A DNA stretch of 64,000 bases from Nemophila menziesii (lineage: Eukaryota; Streptophyta; Magnoliopsida; Boraginales; Hydrophyllaceae): the NCBI GenBank assembly GCA_029959085.1, contig JARWIR010000002.1:79202224-79266223 (forward strand), in the 5' to 3' direction. Below are positions 44,353 through 54,329 of the stretch, piece by piece (the first letter of the stretch is position 1; each line of letters begins with the position of its first letter). The notes below the pieces were generated by a model. The model worked only from the letters and a program-made list of their open reading frames with translations, made no database searches and was not told where the DNA came from. The position numbers were made by a program, and so were the translations under genes.

Positions 44353-47274
44353 CTTGGAGATATCGTGATCCTTGATAATCCCGAACGCCTATTACGAGAG
44401 AAAAACAAAAGAGATAAAGAAGCAAAAGAACAAGCAAAGTTACAAAAAGCAATGGCAGAAGATAATGCTCAAGATCCCGTGATTCAAGATCCCGCGATTC
44501 AGTTAGATGACAACGGTCTCCCAATAGCTCCGCCGGTAGGAGTTCAATTACCAATTCCACCGGTAGGAGTCCAATTACCAGCTCCTCCCGGAAATCAACA
44601 ACAAGTCAACAATAATGGAGGAGTACTTCAAGATCATGGACCACAGATCTTTCAACCAAACAACCATGGACCTTTTCCTCTACCACCACTAGGACTCCGT
44701 CCTCCTGCAATTCAAGGAGTTCGATTCAGACCAGACGCAGGGATGATTAACCAGTTTACAACTGTGGGACAGTATAGTGGTGCAGCTCGTGAAGATCCTA
44801 TTCGTGCTATGTACAAGTTTATGCAAATCTGTGATGCATATGTCACCCCTGGAGTAACCCAAGAACAAATGTACTTTCATTTGTTTCCATTCTTCATCAC
44901 CGGAGGAGCAAGTGAGTGGTATGATCAACAGCCACACAACGCGATTGTGTCTTGGGATCAACTTTAGACAGCCTTTTTCGATAGGTACTATCCTCAAAGT
45001 GTTCGACTTAGCGGGCAATTAGATATTGTTTACTTTCTCCAAGAGCCAGGAGAAACTGTAGGTGCTGCATGGACTCGTTTTCAAACATTATTACGCAAGT
45101 GCCCATTACATGGGTACTCTCTTGAATTACAACTTGGAATATTTTATCGAAGTTTAGGTGATGCTGCAAAAGATAAAATCGATACTATGTGCCAAGGTGG
45201 TCTCATATTGGTTACAACTGATCAAGCTCTGATTATTATGGACCGAATTGTGAAGAATGAAATGAGTTGGCAATCCTCGAAATCATCGGTTAGAGCTTCG
45301 GAAAGAGGTACGTTGAATTTGGAGACAGAAACCGCGTTGAACGCTAAGATTGCCGCACTTGAGAACAAGCTGAAACAATTGTCTATGTCGAATAAAGCTA
45401 TGGTAAATGTTGTTAATGAACCAGAATTATGTTCTAGTTGTGGAGGAGATGATCATGGCTGGGAAGAATGTGCCAACAACCCAGAATCCGTATACTTTGT
45501 TAATCAGCGAGGTAACTATTCAGGTGGTCAAGGGTATGGAAATCAAAACAGAAATCATCCAGGCTTTCAGTATTCAAATCCACAAGGGGCAGCCAATCCT
45601 GGAACTTATCAACAAAGGCCTCAAGGGAACAATTATCAGTTTCGAACGCAAAACCAATACCAAGGAAATCAACCTAGAGCCGATCAAGACGCGTATGCCG
45701 ACACATTAGCTCAAAAAGCACTTCCCTCTCGATCTCAAGAAGGCGCGACTACCGCAAGTGAGTTAGAACTTACTTTGACGCAATACATATCCCATGCGGA
45801 TAAGAGGTCGGAGATAAGTGAAAACCATCTATCTCTATTCATGGAGGAAACCCACAAGAGAGAAAATAGGATGGAAGAAACATTAAACTCTCATTCTGCT
45901 TCGTTAAAAGTCTTAGAGACTCAAATATCAAAGATCGCCAATAGTTTAAATGTTCTAGGTCAAGGCCAACTTCCAAGTAACACTGAAGAACCTAAACAAT
46001 ACGAAGCTTGTAACGCTATCTCACTCAGAAGTGGTAAGCAATTGCAACCACCACCTTTCCCGGTTATGAAAGAAAAAGAAGTGATTAGAAAAGAAAAACC
46101 GTTAGAGGAGGTGGAAGAGAAGGACGAAGAACCTGAAGTGGTAGAAGTTGAGAAGATTCCGGAAAAGCCAAAGAAGAAAGATGATGTAGAAACCCGTCCT
46201 CCTCCACCATTCCCTTCCAGAGTTCAGAAGAAAGGAGATACGGCTGAATATGAAAGATTCATGAATATGGTGAGTAAGCTCAATATTAATATACCTTTCT
46301 TAGAGGCTATCAAGGGGGTACTAAAATATTTGAAATTCCTGAAAAAAGCTCTCACAAACAAACGCCGATATCTTGAGAATGAAATGGTAGGCTTTCCAGA
46401 AGAATGTAGTGCGATATGTCAGAGTAAGTTACCACCGAAGTTACTTAATCCTGGGAGTTTTACTATTCCCATATCCATTGGTAATGAGTGGCAAGCGAAA
46501 GCTTTATGCGATTTGGGAGCGAGTATTAATCTTATGCCCAAATCAGTTTTTGAAAAGTTGAAGATAGGAGACGCAAGACCAACTTCTATGGTCTTGCAAA
46601 TGGCTGACAGATCCCTCGTGCATCCAGAGGGAAGAGTAGAGAATGTCCTCGTCAAGGCAGGTACGTTATTTTTTCCAGTTGATTTCGTTATACTTGACTA
46701 CGACGCGGATAGGAATGTCCCCATCATCTTGGGAAGACCATTCCTAGCGACGGGGCGTACTATAATTGATGTAGAGAATGGAGAATTAACGATGCGAATC
46801 CAAGACGAGGAAGTGAAGTTTAACGTGTTCAGACCAATGAAGTTTCCGGAATCCAAGGAGGAGTGCTTCCGGATGGATGTGATTGAACAAGAGCCAACTA
46901 AGGTTGTGAGCACCTTAGGAATGGAGGAAAAAGAGCTTAGAAAGAAACCACCTAACATAAATCCTCCATATCCTAAGAAAAATGCACACCGTGACCATGC
47001 TAAAAAGAAAGAAAAGGTGCGAGCAACGAAGGTTCCAAAAGAACCTAAGAAAGAAAGAAAGAAGAGGGAGTTCAGTGTAGGCGAAGAGGTCGCAATGAAG
47101 AAGCCTGATCCCCCTCCGAAAGCGCTCAAAGCCAAGAGTTCTTGGTAAGGACCGTTCATGGTCACAAGGGTTATCTCTGATCAATTGGTGGTAATAAAAG
47201 CTAAGGGATGCAAGTTCCGTGTAGCAAACATTGATGACCTCACTCACTGCTGGGGAGGTTACGTAAAAAAATGA
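44353..47274 (+). pseudogene. gag-pro: Gag - aspartic protease - integrase GPF/Y tail of element D (two nonsense codons)
   Basis: One 974-codon frame from ATG at 44353 is interrupted only by TAG at 44965-44967 (codon 205) and TAA at 47146-47148 (codon 932). Order: charged N-terminus with a Pro-rich stretch (about 60-110), Gag core (FMQICDAYVTPGVTQEQMYF, GASEWYDQQP, FFDRYYPQSVR), CX2CX4HX4C knuckle at codon 360, Gln/Asn-rich region, Lys/Glu/Pro linker, retropepsin with DLGASINLMP at codon 720 and ILGRPFLAT near 792, then GPFMVTRVISDQLVVIKAKG and LTHCWGGYVKK. The second stop falls one codon before GPF, where C has CAA. No enzyme core lies between protease and tail. Had the two stops not arisen it would be a single Gag-protease-GPF/Y protein acting in virus-like particles. 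Confidence 0.92.
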
Positions 47275-47288
47275 TTCGAGAGGTAACC

Positions 47289-47305
47289 CGTCGAGCTTAA
47301 CGACG
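47289..47305 (+). other. post-polyprotein hairpin, element D
   Basis: CGTCGAGCTTAACGACG, 14 bases after the stop codon, followed by TTAAACAAAAG. Confidence 0.75.
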
Positions 47306-47484
47306 TTAAACAAAAGCCACTTCAATGTATATTAGTTTATTGCTTTCAGTTTTTCAATTCCTAGTGTATAATTCTAAGTTAGTGTCGAGTTTTAGTGTCT
47401 ACTTTTAAAGAAATGAGAAGGCTATTGTGTTAATGGTGCAGGAATCGAGTTTGGGGTGCTAGGAGAAATTTTTTTGGAAAATTC

Positions 47485-47865
47485 AAGGCTGGCGCGGACT
47501 ACCCCGCGGTGTACCCCCTATACCGCAGGGATGTACCGCGCCCCAAAAACCCGTACCACGGGTCGCGCACCACGGGTCTTATCCAGAAGCAAGAAAAAAA
47601 GAAGCTGATCGGCGCGGTGCACCGCACCCTACACCGCACGCCCAAAACGCGTGCCACGGGGTGTGCACCGCGGGTTTTTTGACGGAGCACATGCGGACTA
47701 CCCATGCACCGCACCCCTATACCGCAGGCACAAAACACGTGCCACGGGGTGCTAGCACGGGTACAAGGCAGAGGACAAAAATTTCAACAGCTGTTGCGCA
47801 CGGACTACCCCTGTGGACTACCCATGCACCGCAGGGATGCACCGCGCCAGGCGGTTTGTGAAGAG
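47485..47865 (+). repeat. GC-rich repeat island of element D
   Basis: Repeats of CTACCCCGCGGTG, ACCGCA(C/G)..., CCCGTACCACGGG and GTGCCACGGGG-type palindromes. The motif class matches element A and differs from B and C. Frames at 47499-47738 and 47661-47901 follow from composition and are not genes. Confidence 0.7.
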
Positions 47866-48201
47866 TTCAAAGCCCAGTCAACTTCTAACCTTAAACCCTA
47901 GCCTCTTCCAAACAAATTTTCCAGCTCCCAACCCTATACAAACACCTTGAAGCTTGATCAAACCTCTACAACAAACACATTAACATCATCAAATCTCTCC
48001 TCCATCCTCCATAAACATAACTTCTTCATCAAATCCATCACAAAACACCATTAACACCTTCAAGATCATCAAGCTTCCAAGAATTCTTCCAAGAGCAATC
48101 AAGAAACCACCTTCCTTCATCTAATCCAAGCAAGAAACTCAAGCTACACCAAGTTTTCTTAACTACCCTTGGTATAACTTGAGTTTGGGGTCAATTCAAC
48201 C

Positions 48202-48657
48202 ATGACCAACAGAACAGATGCTATGGATTATAAGAGGAAGTGTTACACCCTAGGGAAGAAAAAGAATTTGCCTGGTTCTACAATTGAAAAGGCCATCAAT
48301 CTTGATGAGCCTACTGAGAAACAACAAGAAGAGGCACCTGCATCACCACAACACAAGAAATTCACAGCTAGGATGAAGGTACCATCAAAGCCTGAAGAAA
48401 AGACACCAATCCAAGATCAAGGTTCTTCTTCCTCTTCCCTGAATGATTCTTACACACCCCCATGGGCTATCAAACATCAACAACAAATCTATCATCTAAG
48501 AAAACAAGTCTTAGCACTATGGGAGGAAATTGCCAAGATGAATTCAACAAGGGACAAGGTAACTTTGAACATGGATATTGATAATAATTCTTCTTCGGAG
48601 GAGGAGGATATGACGGATCTTTATGGCCAGGTACCCCGTTCTAATTCTTCTTCTTAA
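48202..48657 (+). CDS. second ORF of element D, 151 residues, unknown function
   Basis: An intact frame starting MTNRT, the same five residues as the second ORF of A, 11 bases after a GAGTTTGGGGT copy. It is hydrophilic: a basic first third (YKRKCYTLGKKKN), a Pro/Glu/Gln-rich middle, a short likely coiled coil (IYHLRKQVLALWEEIAKM, about residues 95-115) and a Ser/Asp/Glu-rich tail. No plant-transposon domain, signal peptide or membrane segment is seen. It occupies the accessory-ORF position of Athila elements. Either it is a shortened descendant that lost the domain or a different gene sharing only the start. Expression is unproven. Confidence 0.65.
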   Translation: MTNRTDAMDYKRKCYTLGKKKNLPGSTIEKAINLDEPTEKQQEEAPASPQHKKFTARMKVPSKPEEKTPIQDQGSSSSSLNDSYTPPWAIKHQQQIYHLRKQVLALWEEIAKMNSTRDKVTLNMDIDNNSSSEEEDMTDLYGQVPRSNSSS

Positions 48658-48708
48658 TTGATGGTAGGCACTAGTTAGTTTAATTTATTGCTTTATTGAG
48701 TCTTTTTC

Positions 48709-48728
48709 GAGTCGTGGGGACACGACTC
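48709..48728 (+). other. ORF2-end hairpin (GGGA loop), element D
   Basis: GAGTCGTGGGGACACGACTC, an 8-bp perfect stem with a GGGA loop, 52 bases after the second-ORF stop and directly before the third GAGTTTGGGGT copy. Confidence 0.8.
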
Positions 48729-48745
48729 ACTTTTGAGTTTGGGGT

Positions 48746-50080
48746 GGGGTTCGTTGCCTCATCCCAATTTTTTGTGTTTTACATGCTTTCAATAAAATTA
48801 ATCTTAGGGTTGCAATGACTGTAGAGAAATTTAAATGCCCCCATCAAGCATGTTTTTTATGAATTAATGATAGAAAATAGTTGACTTTAGGAGTTAATAT
48901 GAAGCTGAACTTTAATTGCATGCAAGTATGAGATAATTGATAGGAAAAATTAATGAACAATGCAAAAGAAGTAAAATTGTGCTTAAGGATAATAGGTGGT
49001 TTGTAGAACGTGAGATCTAAATGAGTAGAGAACCCACTTAGGTATGAACTAGAGGCAAGTTGTGTGAATAGGAAGATGATAGAGGCAGTTCTTTGTTAGC
49101 CCTTTGAATCCTTTTGGCCTTCTATCCCTGAATTAATTTTAAATTCTTAGACAAATTTTTAGCCTTTAAGCCTTTCGTTTGTCGCCACATTATAAGCCAA
49201 TATCCATTTAGATTGTTAGGCATGACCATATGACCCGCACTTGAATCACGATCCTAAGACTTCCTGTCTTGAGCTTGAGTTTGGGGTGGTGGGTCCACTA
49301 TATGGGAATTTACATTGGGATTGGGAGTTTTGAGCTTATCAATGATGCTTTGTGCTATACATGATGATGATTCACAGGTTTATTGTATTGCAACCCTTTG
49401 CCGGGGTAATAGTGAATGGAAAAGAAGCTTCGAGCTCAAGTTATGAATAGGCATAACTGTGAAAAAAATAGTATGATATCTCAACATCATAAAGAGAGTC
49501 ATAGCTATAAGAAAAAAACGAATGATTTGAAAAGAATATACATATTCGGACCGGCAAAGTGGAAATTTTTAAGTGAATCATCCTTAGTGCTTATTGGGTT
49601 AATTTGGGGACGCTAATTAAGCGCGTCAATTAGGTTGAGTGAGAACGTAATTCGAGTGTAAACTCAAGCTCTTGGACAGTTTGTTGATGGTAAGTTAGGA
49701 GAGAGCCAAAAGCTCACTTCAAATTTACCAAATATACATACCATACCGTCCTTCAGCCTATGCTAAAACCGTAAAGTCCTCGTGATTCCTAGATGTACAG
49801 TGAGTTAATAGGGAATATTCTAAGTGGAGCGTTCAATGCAAGTAAAGATCGAGGAACACCCTATAGCCACCATCTTGAGATAAGTAATAAGCGTAACCTT
49901 CTAGCATTGTGAAATTAATTTTGGATTAGTATTACTTTGTGATTGATTTTGCATGATATGTGTATGTGGATACTAATTCCTAGATTAGACTATATGAGAT
50001 TTATTTTAAGTTGTGCTTTGGGAATATTTACTAGATTCTACCTTCTGCATTCACCTAAAAGATCCTTTGTTTTTATTTTA
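48746..50080 (+). other. 3' noncoding region of element D
   Basis: No gene. It contains the conserved CCCTTTGCCGGGGTAAT (49394-49410), whose TGCCGGGG core equals part of the primer binding site, and the fourth GAGTTTGGGGT. The small frame at 49416-49616 is not conserved in other families. Confidence 0.7.
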
Positions 50081-50099
50081 CTTTGTCGGGACGACAAAG
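50081..50099 (+). other. PPT-proximal hairpin, element D
   Basis: CTTTGTCGGGACGACAAAG: an 8-bp stem with loop GGA, four bases before the polypurine tract. Confidence 0.8.
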
Positions 50100-50103
50100 G
50101 TCT

Positions 50104-50116
50104 GAGTTTGGGGTCT
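50104..50116 (+). other. polypurine tract of element D
   Basis: GAGTTTGGGGTCT immediately precedes the 3' LTR start at 50117; this is the expected plus-strand priming site. Confidence 0.88.
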
Positions 50117-51896
50117 TGATGTCTCCCGATTTGTTCTAATTATTAGCCCCTTGGAGACATCCTTTTAGGTGAATAAATGACTTATTTGATAGACTTTTAG
50201 GCTTATTTGATCATATTGCACTTTCTCCCCTTGGAAATTAACTATTTGCAGAATCTGAGCTTTTGTGCGTAAATTTGACTATTTTTAATGCAAAGTTAAT
50301 TGGTTCTTGAATCTCATGAAAGACCAATCCAAGGAGAAAAAGTGAGAATAAAGTCTTAGTGTATTTTAGAGTGTTAGGAAGTGATTTCTAGTCGAGTTTC
50401 TATTTTTAGAGTACACTTTCCTATTTCGATTTCTTGATTTATTGATTTATTCTTTTTAAGCATATGCGGTTTAATTATTTATTTAATGTGAAGCTTTAAA
50501 AGATAAATGGTAATTACTTAGAGACCAAGTCAAGATAAAGATGAAAGGAAAGAAGATTTACATGGAAATAAGAAGATTTAGGAAAGATTTATTCAAAGGA
50601 GGAAAAGATAAAGCTGCATTTTGAAATCTGAAAATCCAGCCACGTTTTAGAGATAAAATCATAATAAAAGATTGGCTTGGATTCTGGACGAGTAGTCTGC
50701 ACCAATAGAAAGAGCTTTCCAAGACAAGCAGTTTCATATATTGGAACTTCTCAAACGGATAAGTATTGAAAAAGATATGACCAAATCAAATCAGCAGCAA
50801 ATCTTACCTTTCCTAGAATTTAAAGCTACGAATTTGAGAGTCTTTGACTTCTCAACTCCAAGCAAAATTCGACCTAGGTTCCTCCAACACCTATAAATAC
50901 ACCCCTTAGCCTCCTCTTTTACACACACTTCAGAGAATTAAACAAGATGCTTAAGGTTTTCAAGTCAGAGCACGAAGGAGAGAAGAAGCTAGAAGCTGGA
51001 GGAATCCTGTTCTTCCAACCATAGTCATTCTACCCTTTAGGTTTTTCATTTATCTTTTGTATTTGAACATGAATTCCTTTTATTTTATGTTAGTCTTTAA
51101 TTTCATCATGAGCTAAATTTCTTTATACTTGAGAATCGCATAAAAGGGATGAACCTTAATTAATGAATCTATGTTTTGAATTTGGGATTGTCTAGATTTA
51201 AATAGGATTGAGTTTTATATATTGGTTATTACTTTGTTTTTATTACTAATTCTTTTAGGAACAACTAGAATTAGCTTTTAGTATTTGGGCTATTCACTTT
51301 AGTGGCGAAGTGATCATCCGACAGGGGGGTTTGAATACAGATCTAGGTAATACCCGTGTCATGTCTGTTATTGACCTACAGGCTTAACTAGTTACATAGC
51401 CAAAGAGGTAAAATCTTATCATCCGAAAAGCCATATTCGACCATGCAGGTGTTTATGATACTTTAGGATAGCTTCTAGGTCCACCCGACAGGGGGCTAGG
51501 AGATATTAGAGTCCCGACTAATATTATAATTCCAATTCTACCCTTAAACATAGCATAGATTATATTAATTAAGTGGATTCCTTTGCGAGGATCAAGTATT
51601 TCTCCTATCTGAAGTTAGTCGTTTATTTGCTTTATTTCCTTTCTGTTAATTTAATTTTAGTCTTCATTTTATTTGCATCTTTTAATTTACAAAAACCAAA
51701 CAAAAATCTATTTCTTTTACTATTAATTTTCATTAAAGCAACTAGTTCCATTTATTGCATAATACTTTGAATCATACCTAATCCGTCCCTGAGATCGACA
51801 TCCCGTTTACCGGATATTACTTGGACGACCCATACACTTGTGGTACGTGTCTTGCCTTTTTAGGTGTGTTTATTTAGAACACACTAGGGGACACCA
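50117..51896 (+). repeat. 3' LTR of element D
   Basis: 1780 bp, about 98.8% identical to the 5' LTR by hand count; ends TGATGTCTCC and GGGGACACCA. Confidence 0.95.
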
Positions 51897-51901
51897 CATC
51901 T

Positions 51902-54183
51902 CTCCATTCTCCATCAATCAAAGTACGCCCCGTGGCTAGGAATGGTCTTCCCAAAATAATGGGGACATTCCTATCCGCTTCGTAATCAAGTATAACAAAA
52001 TCAACAGGAAAGATTAACGTACCTGCCTTGACGAGGACATCATCTAGTCTTCCCTCTGGATGTACGAGCGATATGTCAGCCATTTTCAAAACCATAGAGG
52101 TTGGTTTTGCGTTTCCTATCTTCAACTTTTCAAAAACTGATTTGGGCGTGAGATTAATACTCGCTCCCATATCGCATAAAGCTTTCCCTTTCCACTTAGC
52201 ACCAATGGAAACCGGGATCGTAAAACTTCCAGGATCTAGTAACTTAGGTGGCAACTTACTCTGGCAGATGGCACTACACTCTTCTGGAAAACCTACCATT
52301 TCATTCTCAAGATACTGGCGTTTGCTGGTGATAGCTCTTTTCAAGAATTTCATGTATTTTGGTACACCTTTGATAGACTCTAAGAAAGGTATATTAATGT
52401 TGAGCTTACTCACCATGTTCATGAATCTCTGATATTCAGCTGTATCTCCTTTTTTCTGAACTCTTGAAGGGAATGGTGGAGGAGGACGGACTTCTATAGC
52501 ATGTATCTTTTTTGGATTTTCCAGAGTCTTCTCCATTTCCACTACTTCTGGTTCATCTTCTTTTTCCACCACATCCTCTATTGTTTTCTCTTTCACAGTT
52601 GTTTCTTTTTCTTTCATAACGGGAAAAGGTGGTGGTGGAAGCTTCTTACCACTTATAAGCGAGATAGCGTTACACTCTTCGTATGGCTTAGGTTCTTCAG
52701 TATTGCTTAGTAATTGTCCTTGTGGACGCTGATTTAATTGCTTCGATATCTGAGATATCTGATTTTCTAACAATTTAACTGCTGCGGCAATAGTTTGTTG
52801 AATGTTGATTATTGTCACCAAGGTTTGTTGAACATCTAATGCACCTTCTTGAGGTTGAGCAGGTAGAGCTTTCTGATTCATGGCCTCGGTGTAGGTGTCT
52901 TGAGGAGGTTGTCTCTAAGCTTGATTTCCGTAACCTTGTCCCCCTTGGTAGTTGTTTTGTGGTCTTGGTTGATAGTTATTACCTTGGGGATGCTGCTGAT
53001 ATGCATTAGTTGGATTAGCGGCCCCATTTCGACTCGAATATTGGAAACCCGAATGGTTTCTATTAGGTTGATAACCTTGACCACCTGAATTATAGTTCCC
53101 TCGATTGGCAACAAACATTACGGCTTCTGGATTATTTTGACAATGCTCCCAATCATGATCTTGTACACCGCAGCTAGAACACCCTTAAACTTCTTGTGTA
53201 ACATTAACATATGCTCTTCTACCTGAAAAACTGTTTTGTAACAGCTACAGTAAGATGTTTCAATTGCTGCTCCAACATTTTCTTCAAATTATTCTCCAAT
53301 GAGGAGAATTTTTCCTCAATCACATCACTACTTTCTTTATACTTCCACTTTGGAGAGGTGTTCTCACAGTGTTTCAACCCATCTCATTTGTCACTGTTCT
53401 ATTCAAAATAATCTTAGCATGAACTAGTTGTACCTGTAAAAATCCACCACCACAAGGAAGGTCTAAATCTTTTCTTGAAGGTCCATCAAGGCCTTTATAA
53501 AATATCTTCATTTGTTGCTGTTCTATAAGGCCATGATCAGGAACTCTTCTTAAACATATTTGAAATCTTGACCAACTCGTACCCAAAGTTTCATCTTGTT
53601 CTTGCTCAAAGGAGGTTAGAGCAATCTGTGCATCTAATCTCATGTTAGTTGGGTAGTACCTGTAAAAAAATATAGTTTGCAACGAATCCCAAGTTGTAAT
53701 CAATCCAGGCTCTTGAGAATCATGCCATTCACTTTCTCCATCTATCACAGAATATCTAAAATTTGTGAAATACATCTGATCTTTAGTCACTCGTTGTGTA
53801 ATATAAGAATCGCAAATTTGCATGAACTTCTGTACAACACGAATCAGATCTTCTCCAGGTGCTCCACGGAAATTGCCATAATTCTGAAATTGAGATAACA
53901 TACCAGGATTGGGTTTGAATCTCGCGACATTAATATCTGCAGGACCAATTCCGTGGGCAGGAGCTCGATATGGAGCTTGTTCAGGACCATTGATGAACCA
54001 CGAATCATTAACAACTGGGGGTAGAACTTTTGGAACAAGAGGAACAAGAGGAGGATCAATCTTGTGTCCTTCAGCCATTGTTTCTCTTGCTAATTTCTAC
54101 TTTGCTTTAGCTTCTTTCTTTCTTTTGTTTGCTTCTCGAACTAGGATTTCGGGACACTCAAGGATCACAGAATCTTCGAGCAT
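51902..54183 (-). pseudogene. gag-pro: Gag and protease of element C (5' of the D insertion, broken)
   Basis: ATG at 54183 (MLEDSVILECPE, matching the MLGDIVILDNPE start of D). A TAG at 54097-54099 and several later stops or frame changes break it. Gag core at 53900-53500 (FMQICDSYITQRVTKDQMYF, ESEWHDSQ, FFYRYYPTNMR), CX2CX4HX4C knuckle near 53150-53185 (CSSCGVQDHDWEHC), Asn/Gln/Gly-rich stretch, then from 52881 an open frame with a Lys/Glu linker and retropepsin (CDMGASINLTP, ILGRPFLAT). A two-base deletion just after GRTLID shifts the frame before the D insertion at 51902. Confidence 0.85.
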
Positions 54184-54303
54184 ATACCAAAACCTGTAAA
54201 TCTGAAAAAGAAAGAGCAAACCAAAGTGTAAAACTGAAAAATAAAAATAAAACTAAACTAACAATTAAACTACTAAAGGATTAACACCGGGGTCACACAC
54301 TAC

Positions 54304-54329
54304 CGCCCCCGGCAGCGGCGCCAAAAGCT
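54304..54329 (-). other. primer binding site, element C
   Basis: The minus strand reads TTTTGGCGCCGCTGCCGGGG after the LTR; tRNA-Asp type. Confidence 0.85.

Larger units (their letters stand above)
47447..48745 (+). repeat. internal polypurine-tract-like 11-mers, element D
   Basis: GAGTTTGGGGT occurs exactly at 47447-47457, 48181-48191 and 48735-48745, and again at 49277-49287 and 50104-50114. The first is after the polyprotein, the second just before the second ORF, the third just after its GGGA hairpin, the fourth in the 3' region, the fifth is the true polypurine tract. Confidence 0.85.
42414..51896 (+). mobile_element. element D: young, complete non-autonomous Athila-like Ty3 element
   Basis: 9483 bp with LTRs of 1783 and 1780 bp, a perfect 5-bp target duplication CATCT (42409-42413 and 51897-51901) inside the protease region of C, primer site, Gag-protease-GPF/Y frame, GC-rich island, a short second ORF, three hairpins and a polypurine tract. 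By hand the LTRs differ at about 22 positions plus one small indel (about 1.2%), the lowest value among the LTR pairs I counted here. It lacks reverse transcriptase, RNase H and integrase core. Confidence 0.95.
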
